DNA of 64,000 nt from Gemmobacter sp. (GTDB lineage Bacteria > Pseudomonadota > Alphaproteobacteria > Rhodobacterales > Rhodobacteraceae), in NCBI RefSeq assembly GCF_034676705.1, contig NZ_JAUCBS010000013.1, positions 942,501 to 1,006,500 on the forward strand, read 5' to 3'. Under the pieces are notes generated by a model. It did not search any database and had not been told where the DNA came from. It saw nothing but the letters and a program-made list of their open reading frames with translations. The position numbers and the translations under genes were made by a program. Of the stretch, positions 8,792 through 17,349 are shown piece by piece; position 1 is the first letter of the stretch, and the number at the start of each line of letters is the position of its first letter.

Positions 8792-10156
8792 TCAGACGTT
8801 CAGCAGCAGATGTTCCCGTTCCCACGGGCTGATCACCTGCTGGAACTCCTTGTATTCATGCCGCTTCACCGCTGCATACAGCGCCACGAAATCCGGCCCC
8901 AGCACATCGACCAGCGCCGGATCCTCCTCCAGCAGGTCGATCGCATCCGACAGGTTCAGCGGCAGCTCGTCGGCCGAGATATAGGCGTTCACCGTGCATT
9001 CCGGCCGCGGCATCCGGCCTTCCTTCAGGCCCAGATAGCCACAGGCCAGGCTGGCCGCGATGCCCAGATAGGGGTTGCAGTCCATGCCGGCCAGCCGGTT
9101 TTCCACCCGCCGCGCCTCGGGGCCGGAAATCGGCACGCGCAGGCCGGTGGTCCGGTTGTCGCGCCCCCATTCCAGGTTGATCGGGGCGGAAAAATCCGGG
9201 ACATAGCGCCGGTAGCTGTTCACATAGGGCGCCAGCAGCGCCACGGCCGCCGGCAGATGGGTCTGCATTCCGGCGATGAAGTGCAGGAACTCCGGCGTTT
9301 CCCGCCCCTGTTCATCGGAAAAGATGTTGCGCCCCGTCGCAATGTCCACCACCGAATGGTGGATATGCATGGCGCTGCCCGGCTCGCCCTCGATGGGTTT
9401 GGCCATGAAGGTGGCAAAGCACTGGTGCCGCAGCGCCGCCTCGCGGATCATCCGCTTGAAGTAGAAGATGTGGTCGGCCAGATCCACCGGGTTGCCATGC
9501 GCCAGGTTGATTTCCACCTGACCGGCGCCGCCTTCCTGCAGGATGCCGTCGATCTCCAGCCCCATGGCCTCGGCGAAATCGTAGATATCGTCGATGACCT
9601 TGCCGTATTCGTCCACCGCGCTCATGGAATAGGCCTGTTTCGCGGCCGCCCGCCGGCCCGACCGGCCCATCGGCGGCATGATCGGCATGTTGGGGTCCAG
9701 GTTGGGCGCGACAAAGAAGAATTCCATCTCGGGCGCCACCACCGGGCGCCAGCCTTCGGCGGCATAGAGCGCCAGCACCCGCTTCAGCACATTGCGCGGG
9801 GCCGTGGGCACCGGATTGCCCTTCTGGTCCAGCGCATCATGGATGATCTGCAAGGTGATGTCGGCCGTCCAGGGCGCAGCGGTGGCGGTGGTGAAATCGG
9901 GAACCAGCGTCATGTCCGGTTCCTTGTATTCCTCCTCGCCCTTGGGCGCATCGGCCCATTCCCCGGTGATCGTCTGGAGGAAGATCGAGGTCGGCAGGAA
10001 AAAGCTTTTCTGATGCTCGAACTTGAAGGCCGGCATCGCCTTGCCGCGCGCCACCCCGGCAATGTCGGGAACGATGCATTCCACCTCGTCCAGACGACGG
10101 CCCGAGACATAGTCACGGGCGGCTTCGGGCAGTTTCTCGGTCCAGTCAGCGGACAT
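8792..10156 (-). CDS. Glutamine synthetase family protein (PuuA-like gamma-glutamyl-amine ligase)
   Basis: This 454-residue protein has the glutamine synthetase beta-grasp and catalytic domains. ATP- and metal-binding segments include PEMEFFFVAP, GGAGQVEINLAHGNP, MHIHHSVVD and the NRTTGLRVP arginine loop. It resembles gamma-glutamylputrescine synthetase and related enzymes that ligate glutamate to amines. ATG 10156 is preferred because AGGTGA sits 5 bp upstream. A GTG at 10165 would give a GTGA overlap with the amidotransferase stop (10162-10164). The amidotransferase and the divergent flavin oxidase suggest a gamma-glutamylated amine pathway. Confidence 0.85.
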   Translation of the reverse strand: MSADWTEKLPEAARDYVSGRRLDEVECIVPDIAGVARGKAMPAFKFEHQKSFFLPTSIFLQTITGEWADAPKGEEEYKEPDMTLVPDFTTATAAPWTADITLQIIHDALDQKGNPVPTAPRNVLKRVLALYAAEGWRPVVAPEMEFFFVAPNLDPNMPIMPPMGRSGRRAAAKQAYSMSAVDEYGKVIDDIYDFAEAMGLEIDGILQEGGAGQVEINLAHGNPVDLADHIFYFKRMIREAALRHQCFATFMAKPIEGEPGSAMHIHHSVVDIATGRNIFSDEQGRETPEFLHFIAGMQTHLPAAVALLAPYVNSYRRYVPDFSAPINLEWGRDNRTTGLRVPISGPEARRVENRLAGMDCNPYLGIAASLACGYLGLKEGRMPRPECTVNAYISADELPLNLSDAIDLLEEDPALVDVLGPDFVALYAAVKRHEYKEFQQVISPWEREHLLLNV

Positions 10157-10161
10157 CGGGG

Positions 10162-10851
10162 TCACCTGTTCTGGCCGCGCGGCGCCTTGAAAAAGGCGGC
10201 AATGCGCGCGGCGATTGTCTGGTCGTCCAGCGGCTGGTCCAGCCGGGCGCGGGCCGCATCCATCAGCGGCGCGGGCACCACGCCCTTCCCCCGTTTGTCC
10301 ATCAGCCCGGCGACGAAATCGCTGGAGAATTCGGGATGCGCCTGCACGGTAAAGGCGCGGTCGTCATAGGCCAGCGCGGCATGGGTGCAGAACGGGCTGG
10401 TCGCCACCACCTGCGCGCCCTCGGGCAGTTCCGTCACCTGGTCCTGATGCCAGGCGTTCAGCCGGATGGTCTCGCCGCCGAAATCATAGTCCTGCGGCCC
10501 CACCGACCAGCCGCCGGCGAATTTTTCCACCTTGCCCCCCAGCGCCTGGGCAATGATCTGATGGCCAAAGCAGATCCCCACCATCGGCACATGCGCGGCA
10601 TAGGCACGGCGGATGAAATCCTCCAGCGGGGCGATGAACGGGTGGTCCTCATAGGCGCCATGGCGCGATCCGGTCAGCAGCCAGCCGTCGCAGTCCTGCA
10701 CATCGGCGGGAAACTGCATGTCGACCACCGCGTAGTCGCGAAAGGTGAAGCCCTGGTCGGCCAGCAGCTGGCGGAACATGTCGGGATAGGTGCCGGACCG
10801 CGCGACAAGGGCGTCGGGCGCATGGCCGGTTTGCAGGATGCCGATCAGCAT
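10162..10851 (-). CDS. Type 1 (class I) glutamine amidotransferase
   Basis: This 229-residue GATase has the nucleophile elbow MVGICFGHQIIAQALGG (Cys) and the catalytic His/Glu pair in FTVQAHPEFSSD. It resembles stand-alone GMP-synthase-like amidotransferases rather than the longer PuuD peptidases (GGR-type). The start MLIGILQTGHAPD at 10851 is where the fold begins; the frame is open further upstream but reads as low-complexity sequence. It is coupled to the ligase gene downstream by overlap or close abutment. It may remove the glutamyl group or supply ammonia, which is inference. Confidence 0.85.
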   Translation of the reverse strand: MLIGILQTGHAPDALVARSGTYPDMFRQLLADQGFTFRDYAVVDMQFPADVQDCDGWLLTGSRHGAYEDHPFIAPLEDFIRRAYAAHVPMVGICFGHQIIAQALGGKVEKFAGGWSVGPQDYDFGGETIRLNAWHQDQVTELPEGAQVVATSPFCTHAALAYDDRAFTVQAHPEFSSDFVAGLMDKRGKGVVPAPLMDAARARLDQPLDDQTIAARIAAFFKAPRGQNR

Positions 10852-10950
10852 GGAACTCTCGGATGACGAATGCCCCATGCTAGCCCGGCCGCCGGGGGGC
10901 GGGCAAGGGGGGCACCTGACCGGCCTTGCGCCAGGTCGCCGATGTCGGCT

Positions 10951-11039
10951 GCCTCCGGCGGGGATATTTGGATCAGAGCGAGAGGGGCCCCGCGCCCTGC
11001 TGCCCATTCGCTCTGATCCAAATATCCCCCCCGGAGGGT
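10951..11039. repeat. Dispersed element, copy 3: head-to-head inverted pair
   Basis: Two copies face each other. A perfect 22-bp inverted repeat (10960-10981 and 11008-11029) extends to about 29 bp with one mismatch, around a 26-bp loop. The core is GGGGATATTTGGATCAGAGC. It lies between divergent genes, unlike most other copies, which follow a stop codon. Confidence 0.8.
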
Positions 11040-11130
11040 CGGCCGGCCATCCCTTGCAACGTCCGGGCATTGCGCCCTTTCCCGGCATGGCCTCGACCGG
11101 CTAGAACCCTGACAAACGCCCGGAGTCCCC

Positions 11131-12423
11131 ATGAACCTGCTTTATGCCAATGATCAGCGCGGCAGCTATCCGGCTTCGTGGTATGCAGCCACCGCCGTGG
11201 CCACGCCCGACCGCCCGGCCTTGCGCGGCCAGATGCGCGCCGATGTCTGCATCGTCGGGGCAGGGTATACCGGCCTGTCGGCAGCGCTGCATCTGGCGCA
11301 GCGCGGCTTGCGCGTGGTGGTGATCGAGGCGCATCGCGCCGGCTGGGGCGCCTCGGGGCGCAATGGCGGGCAGGTGGGGTCCGGCCAGCGGCTGGATCAG
11401 GACGTGCTGGAGGCGCGGCTGGGCAAGGGCGATGCGCGCCATTTGTGGCAGATCGCGCAAGAGGCCAAGGCGCTGGTGCGCGACCTTGCCGCGCCGATGC
11501 CCGGCACCGACTGGCGCCCCGGCGTGGCGCATGCCTTTCTGCACGGGTCCGAGGTCGAGGCGGCGCGCCGCTATGCCGACCGGCTGGCCAGCGATTACGA
11601 CTATGCGCAGGTGGCGCCCCTGAACCGCGCGGCCACTGCCAGCCTGCTGGGAACCGATGCCTATGTCGGGGCCGAACTGGACCATGGCGCCGCGCATATC
11701 CACCCGCTGAACTATGCGCTTGGCCTGGCCACCGCGGCCGAGGCGGCCGGCGCCACCATTCTGGAACGGACCGAGGTTCTGGCGCTGGAGCCCGGCCAGC
11801 CGGCCACGCTGCGCGCCCAGACCGGGCAGGTGGTGGCCGATCATGTGATCCTGGCCTGCAACGGCTATCTGGGCGGGCTGGAGCCGCAGGTGGCTGCCCG
11901 CGTGATGCCGATCAACAATTTCATCCTGGCGACCGAGCCGCTGGGCCACCGCGCGCCGCTGGGCCAGCCGGTGGCGGTGGCCGATTCCCGCTTTGTGGTG
12001 AACTACTGGCGCCAGACGCCGGACGGCCGGCTGCTGTTCGGCGGCGGCGAAAGCTATGGCTGGCGGTTCCCCGACATCGTGGCGACGGTGCGAAAGCCGA
12101 TGTTGCGGGTCTATCCGCAACTGGCCGATGCGCGGATCGACCATGCCTGGGGCGGCACGCTGGCCATCACGCCGACGCGCAACCCCTGTTTCCTGCGGCC
12201 GCAGCCCAATGTGTTGTCGGCCTCGGGCTATTCCGGGCATGGGGTGGCGCTGGCCAGCATGGCGGGCCGCATCCTGGCCGAGGCGATCGCCGGCCAGACC
12301 GCGCGGTTCGACGTGATGGCCCGCCTGCCCGTGCCGCGCTTTCCGGGCGGCACGTTGTTGCGCCATCCGGTCCTGGTGCTGGCGATGACATGGTTCTCCC
12401 TGCGCGACCGGCTGGGCATCTGA
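11131..12423 (+). CDS. FAD-dependent amine oxidoreductase (PuuB/DAO family)
   Basis: This 430-residue protein opens LLYANDQRGSYPASWYAAT, a start typical of gamma-glutamylputrescine oxidoreductase-like proteins. A GXGXXG FAD motif follows (CIVGAGYTGLSAALHLAQRG), then GWGASGRNGGQVGSGQ, a flavin-linkage-region pattern of the DAO family, and the C-terminal SGYSGHGVALASMAG. CGGAG precedes the start. It is divergent from the ligase and amidotransferase pair and probably oxidises the glutamylated amine or a related secondary amine. Confidence 0.87.
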   Translation: MNLLYANDQRGSYPASWYAATAVATPDRPALRGQMRADVCIVGAGYTGLSAALHLAQRGLRVVVIEAHRAGWGASGRNGGQVGSGQRLDQDVLEARLGKGDARHLWQIAQEAKALVRDLAAPMPGTDWRPGVAHAFLHGSEVEAARRYADRLASDYDYAQVAPLNRAATASLLGTDAYVGAELDHGAAHIHPLNYALGLATAAEAAGATILERTEVLALEPGQPATLRAQTGQVVADHVILACNGYLGGLEPQVAARVMPINNFILATEPLGHRAPLGQPVAVADSRFVVNYWRQTPDGRLLFGGGESYGWRFPDIVATVRKPMLRVYPQLADARIDHAWGGTLAITPTRNPCFLRPQPNVLSASGYSGHGVALASMAGRILAEAIAGQTARFDVMARLPVPRFPGGTLLRHPVLVLAMTWFSLRDRLGI

Positions 12424-12514
12424 CCGCCTGTTTCCAACGCGCCGCTGGAAAATCCGTTCCGCAGCGTATATCGGTTCAGCGAAGGCCCCCGGGGCCGCCG
12501 AGCAGGAATGATCC

Positions 12515-13705
12515 ATGTCCGCCGATGTCGTGCCGCAGGCACCGAACCTGTATGACGCCGAACCGATCCCCCCTGCGGCCATGGCCGAGATCGAGCGGTT
12601 GCTCGCCTCGGGTGACCTGTTCCGCTACACCGCCCCCGAAGGCGCCCCCGTCGCCCGGCTGGAGGCAGAGTTCGCCGCCCATCTGGGCGTGCGCTATGCC
12701 CTTGCGGTGTCGTCCTGTTCGGCGGCGCTGTTCCTGGCGCTGAAGGCGCTGGACCTGCCGCGCGGCGCGCGCGTGCTGGTGCCGGCCTTTACCTTTGCCG
12801 CCGTGCCCTCGGCCGTGCTGCATGCCGACTGCACCCCCGTCCTGGTCGAGGTGGATGACAGCCTGCGCATCGACATGGCCGATTTCGCTGCCAAGCTGGA
12901 GGGTGCGGCAGCGGTGATGATCAGCCACATGCGCGGCCATACCTCGGACATGGACGCCATCATGGCGCTGTGCGATGCCCGCGACATTCCGGTGATCGAG
13001 GATGCGGCCCATTCGCTGGGCACCACCTGGCACGGGCGCAACATCGGCACCATCGGGCGGATCGGGGCGTTCAGCTTTCAGTCCTACAAGCTGGTGAACG
13101 CGGGCGAAGGCGGCATGTTCGTCACCGACGACCCCGAGATTGCGGCCCGCGCCGTGATCATGTCGGGCGCCTATGAATACAACTGGAAGAAACATCCGGG
13201 CCTGCAGAACAGCTATCACCACTGGCAGAACCGCCTGCCGCTCTACAACATGCGCATGCAGAACCTGTCGGCGGCGGTGATCCGGCCGCAACTGCCCGAA
13301 ATCGGCCGCCGGGTGGCCAGCGGCCGCGCAAACCACGACCGCATGGCAGACCGGCTGAACGCCACGGCGCATTTCGCCGTTCCCCCGGCGCTCCCGCCGG
13401 AGGAACGCGCCCCCGATTCCATCCAGTTCCGCCTGACAGGCGACTGGTCCGACGATCAGGCCCGCCGGTTCGAGGCGGCCTCGAAACGCCGGGGCGCGGC
13501 GGCGCATATCTTTGGCCTGTCGCCCGACAATGCCCGCGCCTTCTGGAACTGGCAGTTCCTGGGCGAAACGCCCGATCTGCCGAAAACCCGCGCCATGCTG
13601 CTGCGCACCTGCGATCTGCGCCTGCCCGCCCGCCTGACCCCGCAAGAGATCGACTTTCTGGCCGAGGCGCTGATCGCCGCCGCCGACGAGGTGCGCGCGG
13701 CCTGA
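12515..13705 (+). CDS. DegT/DnrJ/EryC1/StrS family aminotransferase
   Basis: This 396-residue PLP enzyme has the family substrate segment VSSCSAALFLALKALDL, the Asp-bearing VIEDAAHSLGTTW, and the PLP lysine in AFSFQSYKLVNAGEGG. The family usually aminates nucleotide-linked keto-sugars, but no sugar-biosynthesis genes are nearby, so the substrate is open. It starts 91 bp after the flavin oxidase on the same strand. Confidence 0.87.
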   Translation: MSADVVPQAPNLYDAEPIPPAAMAEIERLLASGDLFRYTAPEGAPVARLEAEFAAHLGVRYALAVSSCSAALFLALKALDLPRGARVLVPAFTFAAVPSAVLHADCTPVLVEVDDSLRIDMADFAAKLEGAAAVMISHMRGHTSDMDAIMALCDARDIPVIEDAAHSLGTTWHGRNIGTIGRIGAFSFQSYKLVNAGEGGMFVTDDPEIAARAVIMSGAYEYNWKKHPGLQNSYHHWQNRLPLYNMRMQNLSAAVIRPQLPEIGRRVASGRANHDRMADRLNATAHFAVPPALPPEERAPDSIQFRLTGDWSDDQARRFEAASKRRGAAAHIFGLSPDNARAFWNWQFLGETPDLPKTRAMLLRTCDLRLPARLTPQEIDFLAEALIAAADEVRAA

Positions 13706-13726
13706 GCCGGGGCAACTGGCGTCGGA

Positions 13727-13764
13727 TGCCTCCGGCGGGGGTATTTGGGGCAAGATGAAAGGGG
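13727..13764 (+). repeat. Dispersed element, copy 4a
   Basis: CCTCCGGCGGGGGTATTTGG is followed by GGCAAGATGAAAGGGG. It begins 21 bp after the aminotransferase stop, in the same orientation. Confidence 0.75.
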
Positions 13765-13785
13765 CGCCGCGATCGCCCCGGCCCC

Positions 13786-13860
13786 TCTTTGCCTTTTCTG
13801 AAATACCCTCGGGGGGTGAATTGGCCGGCACGGCCAAGAGGGGGGCCGAGGCCCCCCCGC
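13786..13860 (-). repeat. Dispersed element, copy 4b
   Basis: This inverted partner of copy 4a reads CCCGAGGGTATTTCAGAAAA on minus. It follows the minus-strand phaR stop (13876) after G/C hairpins at 13821-13857. The pair sits between convergent genes, each copy oriented with its own upstream gene. Confidence 0.65.
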
Positions 13861-13875
13861 GCGGGTTCCGCAGGC

Positions 13876-14427
13876 TCAGAGCTTGGACAGTTTCGCCTGC
13901 AGGGCGGCCAGCTGTTTCTTGATGTCGGCCAGTTCTTCCTTGGCGCTGCCTTCCTCGCCCTCTTCGCGTTCGGGGCCGGAACTGCCGGGGCGCCAGCCGG
14001 CCATCATCTTCATGAAGGCCTCCTGCTGGCGCTGCATGGCCTCGAACCCGGGCATGGTGCTGATCGGATTGGGGAATACGCCCATGTTCTCGAACATCTT
14101 CGATTGCCCTTCGCGCAGCATCTCGAAGCTGGCAGCGAGGAACTGGGGCACGACGCTGTTCACCTCGGTGGTATAGCTGCGCACCAGATCGGTCAGCACG
14201 TTGATCGGCAGCACCGAGTCGCCCTTGGATTCGTGTTCGGCGATGATCTGCAACAGATACTGCCGGGTCAGGTCGTCGCCCGATTTCAGGTCGACGATGC
14301 TGACTTCGCGTCCGGCGCGGATGAAGCCGGCGATGTCTTCCAGCGTGACGTAATCGCTGGTTTCGGTGTTGTAGAGCCGACGGCTCGCATAGCGCTTGAT
14401 CAACAGCGGCTTGTCGGTGTCGGCCAT
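13876..14427 (-). CDS. phaR: PhaR polyhydroxyalkanoate synthesis repressor
   Basis: This 183-residue protein has the N-terminal PHB accumulation-regulator DNA-binding domain (IKRYASRRLYNTETSDYVTL; DDLTRQYLLQIIAEHE). It ends in a Leu/Ala-rich coiled-coil (ELADIKKQLAALQAKL). In this family PhaR represses phaP (phasin) and its own gene and is released by binding PHB granules. ATG 14427 is preferred because GGGAGG is then about 7 bp upstream; ATG 14433 directly abuts that sequence. It is the last of three minus-strand genes phaC, phaP, phaR. Confidence 0.92.
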   Translation of the reverse strand: MADTDKPLLIKRYASRRLYNTETSDYVTLEDIAGFIRAGREVSIVDLKSGDDLTRQYLLQIIAEHESKGDSVLPINVLTDLVRSYTTEVNSVVPQFLAASFEMLREGQSKMFENMGVFPNPISTMPGFEAMQRQQEAFMKMMAGWRPGSSGPEREEGEEGSAKEELADIKKQLAALQAKLSKL

Positions 14428-14471
14428 CGGCATCCCTCCCGGATATTATCTTGTTCCGGTCAGCCTATGCC

Positions 14472-14504
14472 TGCGCAGAAAAAATGCAAGCGTGTGCAGA
14501 AAAA
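14472..14504 (-). promoter_or_regulatory. Candidate PhaR autoregulatory site upstream of phaR
   Basis: Two direct repeats, TGCGCAGAAAAAA (14472-14484) and TGTGCAGAAAAA (14493-14504), are spaced by 21 bp, two helical turns. CTGCGCAG (14471-14478) is a palindrome. On minus, TTGCAT and TAGGCT could form -35/-10 boxes with this palindrome in the spacer. PhaR of Paracoccus and Rhodobacter is known to bind TGC-rich DNA; the assignment here is inference. Confidence 0.4.
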
Positions 14505-14533
14505 TGGAGAGGCGGGCCTGAAAGGCCCGCCTC
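14500..14533 (-). terminator. Intrinsic terminator of phaP
   Basis: A 10-bp perfect GC stem (14509-14518 with 14524-14533) and a 5-nt loop is followed on minus by TCCA and five T residues (14500-14504). It lies 68 bp past the phaP stop. Confidence 0.75.
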
Positions 14534-14601
14534 GCGTCCGGTCCGGCGCCCGTGGGAGGGGAGGGGAAAAGGCAGGGCGTGGTCCGGCCGTTCCGGGCCG
14601 C

Positions 14602-15051
14602 TTACTTGGCAGCGGTCGCGGCTTTCTTCGCAGCGGTGGTCACGTCGGCGGTGGCTTTCTTGACGGCGGCAGTGGCATCCTCCTGGATGTCCTTGCCGGC
14701 GGCCAGCATCAGCTCGACGGTTTCCATCTGCACTTTCTTGGCGACTTCGGCGAAGGCCGCCATGTTCTCGGCAGCCATTTCAGCAGCCGACGAGGCGAAA
14801 TCCGAGGCGGCCTTGCTGTAGTCGGCGGCTTCGGTCTTGGCGCGGGTCATCTCGCCCAGCTTGGCGATGGTGTCCTTGGTCCATTTCGCGGTGATCTCGG
14901 TCGATTTCTCGGCAGCTTCCAGCGCGACTTTCGACATTTTCTCGGCCAGGGCGGCCTGGGTCTTGAAGGCATCCTGGATCGACGCGGTGTCGACCGGGAA
15001 CGAGGCCATCATGTCCTGGAAGGTTTTGGTGAAATCGTTGGTCTTGGCCAT
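14602..15051 (-). CDS. phaP: Phasin (PHB granule-associated protein)
   Basis: This 149-residue, Ala/Lys-rich helical protein starts MAKTNDFTKTFQDMMASFPVD and contains AAEKSTEITAKWTKDTIAKL, typical of the phasin_2 family that coats PHB granules. The tail is rich in Lys/Ala (TTAAKKAATAAK). The start at 15051 has AAGGAG 8 bp upstream. It lies between phaC and phaR, has its own operator/promoter region and a terminator, and is expected to be strongly expressed when PHB accumulates and PhaR is titrated. Confidence 0.93.
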   Translation of the reverse strand: MAKTNDFTKTFQDMMASFPVDTASIQDAFKTQAALAEKMSKVALEAAEKSTEITAKWTKDTIAKLGEMTRAKTEAADYSKAASDFASSAAEMAAENMAAFAEVAKKVQMETVELMLAAGKDIQEDATAAVKKATADVTTAAKKAATAAK

Positions 15052-15102
15052 TCTCGTTACTCCTTGCTGCGGACAGGGTCGTGCCCCTGCACTGCGCTGA
15101 AC

Positions 15103-15155
15103 CATCATATACATGCTGCGTCGCAGCATTGCAAGGTTTTCGTGCTGCGTCGCAG
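15103..15155 (-). promoter_or_regulatory. phaP promoter with two PhaR-type palindromes
   Basis: CTGCGTCGCAG occurs at 15116-15126 and again at 15145-15155, both of form CTGC-N3-GCAG, 29 bp apart. On minus, a TTGCAA -35-like box and a TATGAT -10-like box flank the first palindrome with a 19-bp spacer, so a bound repressor would block the promoter. Rhodobacter and Paracoccus PhaR recognise TGC-rich palindromes upstream of phaP. Confidence 0.65.
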
Positions 15156-15449
15156 AACATTTACCTAGCGTAAACATGCCTGGGAGGATGCCGGATTCCT
15201 CTGCGTTACATGGCAAAAACGCAATGCCGCAGCGCAGCATTTCGGGCTTGAAGAACGGTCCAGACCTTGGTCGATTTCATGGATTTTCGCGCAGGATGAT
15301 GGACTTGGCGCGCGTCTCTCGTGCAGTGCGGCGGGCCGGGGCGCCGCGTGGCCGATGCCTTGCGCCTGGCATGGGGGCACCGGCGGCACCGGGCCGTTGC
15401 GCATGGGCGGGGGGCCGCCCATGCCGTCAATCTCCGGGGCGATGGCCTG
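15156..15449. other. Non-coding spacer between phaC end and phaP operator
   Basis: No convincing gene. It contains TGC-rich half-sites (about 15224-15240) and a perfect 10-bp hairpin GCATGGGCGG/CCGCCCATGC (15401-15424) with loop GGGG, 25 bp past the phaC stop. The hairpin lacks a T run, so it may stabilise or end the phaC transcript. Nothing else was recognised. Confidence 0.5.
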
Positions 15450-17249
15450 CTAGACCGATTCGCGCAGCACATAGGTGCCGGGCGTCGGCCCCAGCGCGGG
15501 ATAGCCCGGCACGCTGCCCGGCACCCGGGCGGCCACCATGGCGCCCGACCGTTTCGCCAGCCACTCGCCCCAGCGCGGCCACCACGACCCCTTGGTATAG
15601 GTGGCGCCCTGCAACCAAGCGTCCGGCGTCAGGCCCGACATCGGCGCATCGTTGGTGTAATGGCCGTACTTGTCCTTGCCGGGCGGGTTGATGATGCCGG
15701 CGATATGGCCGGATTCGGACATGATGAACGTCTTGTCCCTGGATCCGAACCGCCGCAGCCCGCTGAAACTGGCCTTCCAGGCGGCGATGTGGTCGGTCTC
15801 GCACCCCACGGCGCAGATCGGCAGCTTGATGTCGGCGGGCGAGACCGTCTGGCCATCGACCTGATAGGTGCCCTTGGCAAAGCGGTCTTCCTGGCACAGC
15901 CAGCGCAGGTATTCCACTGCCATGCGGGCGGGCAGGTTGGTGCTGTCGCCGTTCCAGAACAGCAGGTCGAAGGCGGGCGGGCGTTCGCCCATCATGTAGC
16001 TGCGGATCGCCGGCTGGTAGATCAGGTCGTTCGACCGCAGAAAACTGAAGGTCCGCGACATGATCTGCGAGGCAAGGATGCCCTTGGCCCTGCAATCGCG
16101 TTCGATCCCGTCGACGAAATCGTCGGTCAGGAAGGGGGCGAATTCGCCCTGGTCGGAAAATTCCGACAGCATGGTAAAGAACGTGGCCGACTTGATCGAC
16201 GGATCGCCGCGCTGCGCCATCATCGCCAGCGTCAGGCTCAGCGTGGTGCCCGCGATGCAATAGCCGACGGCGTTGATCTTGTCTTCGCCGCAGATCGACT
16301 TCACCGCGTCGATCGCCTCCAGATAGCCTTCCTTGATGTAGTCATCCATGCCGAAATCGGCATACGAGGCATCGGGGTTCTTCCAGCTGACCACGAACAG
16401 CGTGAACCCCTGCGACACGATCCATTTGATCAGGCTGTTCTGCGGCTTGAGGTCCATGATGTAGAACTTGTTGATCCAGGGCGGAAAGATCAGCAAGGGC
16501 GTGCGGTGGACCTTGTCGGTGGTGGGGGCGAACTGGATCAGTTCCAGGATGCGGTTGCGGAACACCACCTGGCCGGGCGTGGTGCCGATGTTCTGGCCCA
16601 CCTTGAACGCCTCGGGGTCGGACAGGGTGACCAGCATTTCGCCATTGTTCGCCTCGATGTCGCGCACCAGGTTTTCCAGGCCGCGCACCAGCGATTCGCC
16701 TTCGGTCGCCACGGCCTTTTCCAGCGCATCGGGGTTGGTGCCCAGGAAGTTGGTCGGCGACATCATGTCGGTGATCTGGCGGGTGAAATATTCCACCCGG
16801 TGGCGGTCGTTCGGATCCAGCGTCTCGATGCCGGCGACGGCATCCTGCAACGCCTTGGCGTTCAACAGATACTGCTGTTTCAGGAAGTTGAAATAGGGGT
16901 GGGTATCCCACAGCGGGTTGGCAAAGCGGCGGTCGCGCGGCCCCGGATCGGGGGGGGCGGCCAGCTTGCCCTGGGTCAGGACGTGCTGCGCCTCGACATA
17001 GTGTTTCAGCGTCTTGCCCCACCAGGAGACCTGCTGTTCCACCACCTTGGACGGATTCTTCATGGCGTCATGCATCCAGGCGGTGGCGGCCTGCATGTAG
17101 ATTTCGGGGTTCGGGGCTTCCAGCGCGGAATCGCTGGTCTGCCGGTGGGCCAGCGCGGTGATCAGTCGCTGGGCCAGCTGTTCGATGCGTTGCAGGTTTG
17201 CCTGCATCCTTTCGGACAGGGCAGCGGGCGCATACTCGTCAGTTGCCAT
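15450..17249 (-). CDS. phaC: Class I poly(3-hydroxybutyrate) synthase PhaC
   Basis: This 599-residue synthase polymerises (R)-3-hydroxybutyryl-CoA at the granule surface. The lipase-box-like motif GYCIAG carries the catalytic Cys (about residue 331). The catalytic Asp is in AVGCETDHIAAWK and the His in SESGHIAGIINPPG. The N-terminal PhaC_N domain includes VEQQVSWWGKTLKHYVEAQ. The length is normal for class I enzymes. It is divergent from phaZ (100 bp apart) and upstream of phaP. Confidence 0.96.
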   Translation of the reverse strand: MATDEYAPAALSERMQANLQRIEQLAQRLITALAHRQTSDSALEAPNPEIYMQAATAWMHDAMKNPSKVVEQQVSWWGKTLKHYVEAQHVLTQGKLAAPPDPGPRDRRFANPLWDTHPYFNFLKQQYLLNAKALQDAVAGIETLDPNDRHRVEYFTRQITDMMSPTNFLGTNPDALEKAVATEGESLVRGLENLVRDIEANNGEMLVTLSDPEAFKVGQNIGTTPGQVVFRNRILELIQFAPTTDKVHRTPLLIFPPWINKFYIMDLKPQNSLIKWIVSQGFTLFVVSWKNPDASYADFGMDDYIKEGYLEAIDAVKSICGEDKINAVGYCIAGTTLSLTLAMMAQRGDPSIKSATFFTMLSEFSDQGEFAPFLTDDFVDGIERDCRAKGILASQIMSRTFSFLRSNDLIYQPAIRSYMMGERPPAFDLLFWNGDSTNLPARMAVEYLRWLCQEDRFAKGTYQVDGQTVSPADIKLPICAVGCETDHIAAWKASFSGLRRFGSRDKTFIMSESGHIAGIINPPGKDKYGHYTNDAPMSGLTPDAWLQGATYTKGSWWPRWGEWLAKRSGAMVAARVPGSVPGYPALGPTPGTYVLRESV

Positions 17250-17349
17250 GTAAACTAATCCCCCCTATTTTGCCTGTGCAGCATAGCGTCGCCTGACTGG
17301 GGAGGAAGCGACGGAGATGCCGGGGCTCCTCCCCGCGCAAGGAGACGAC

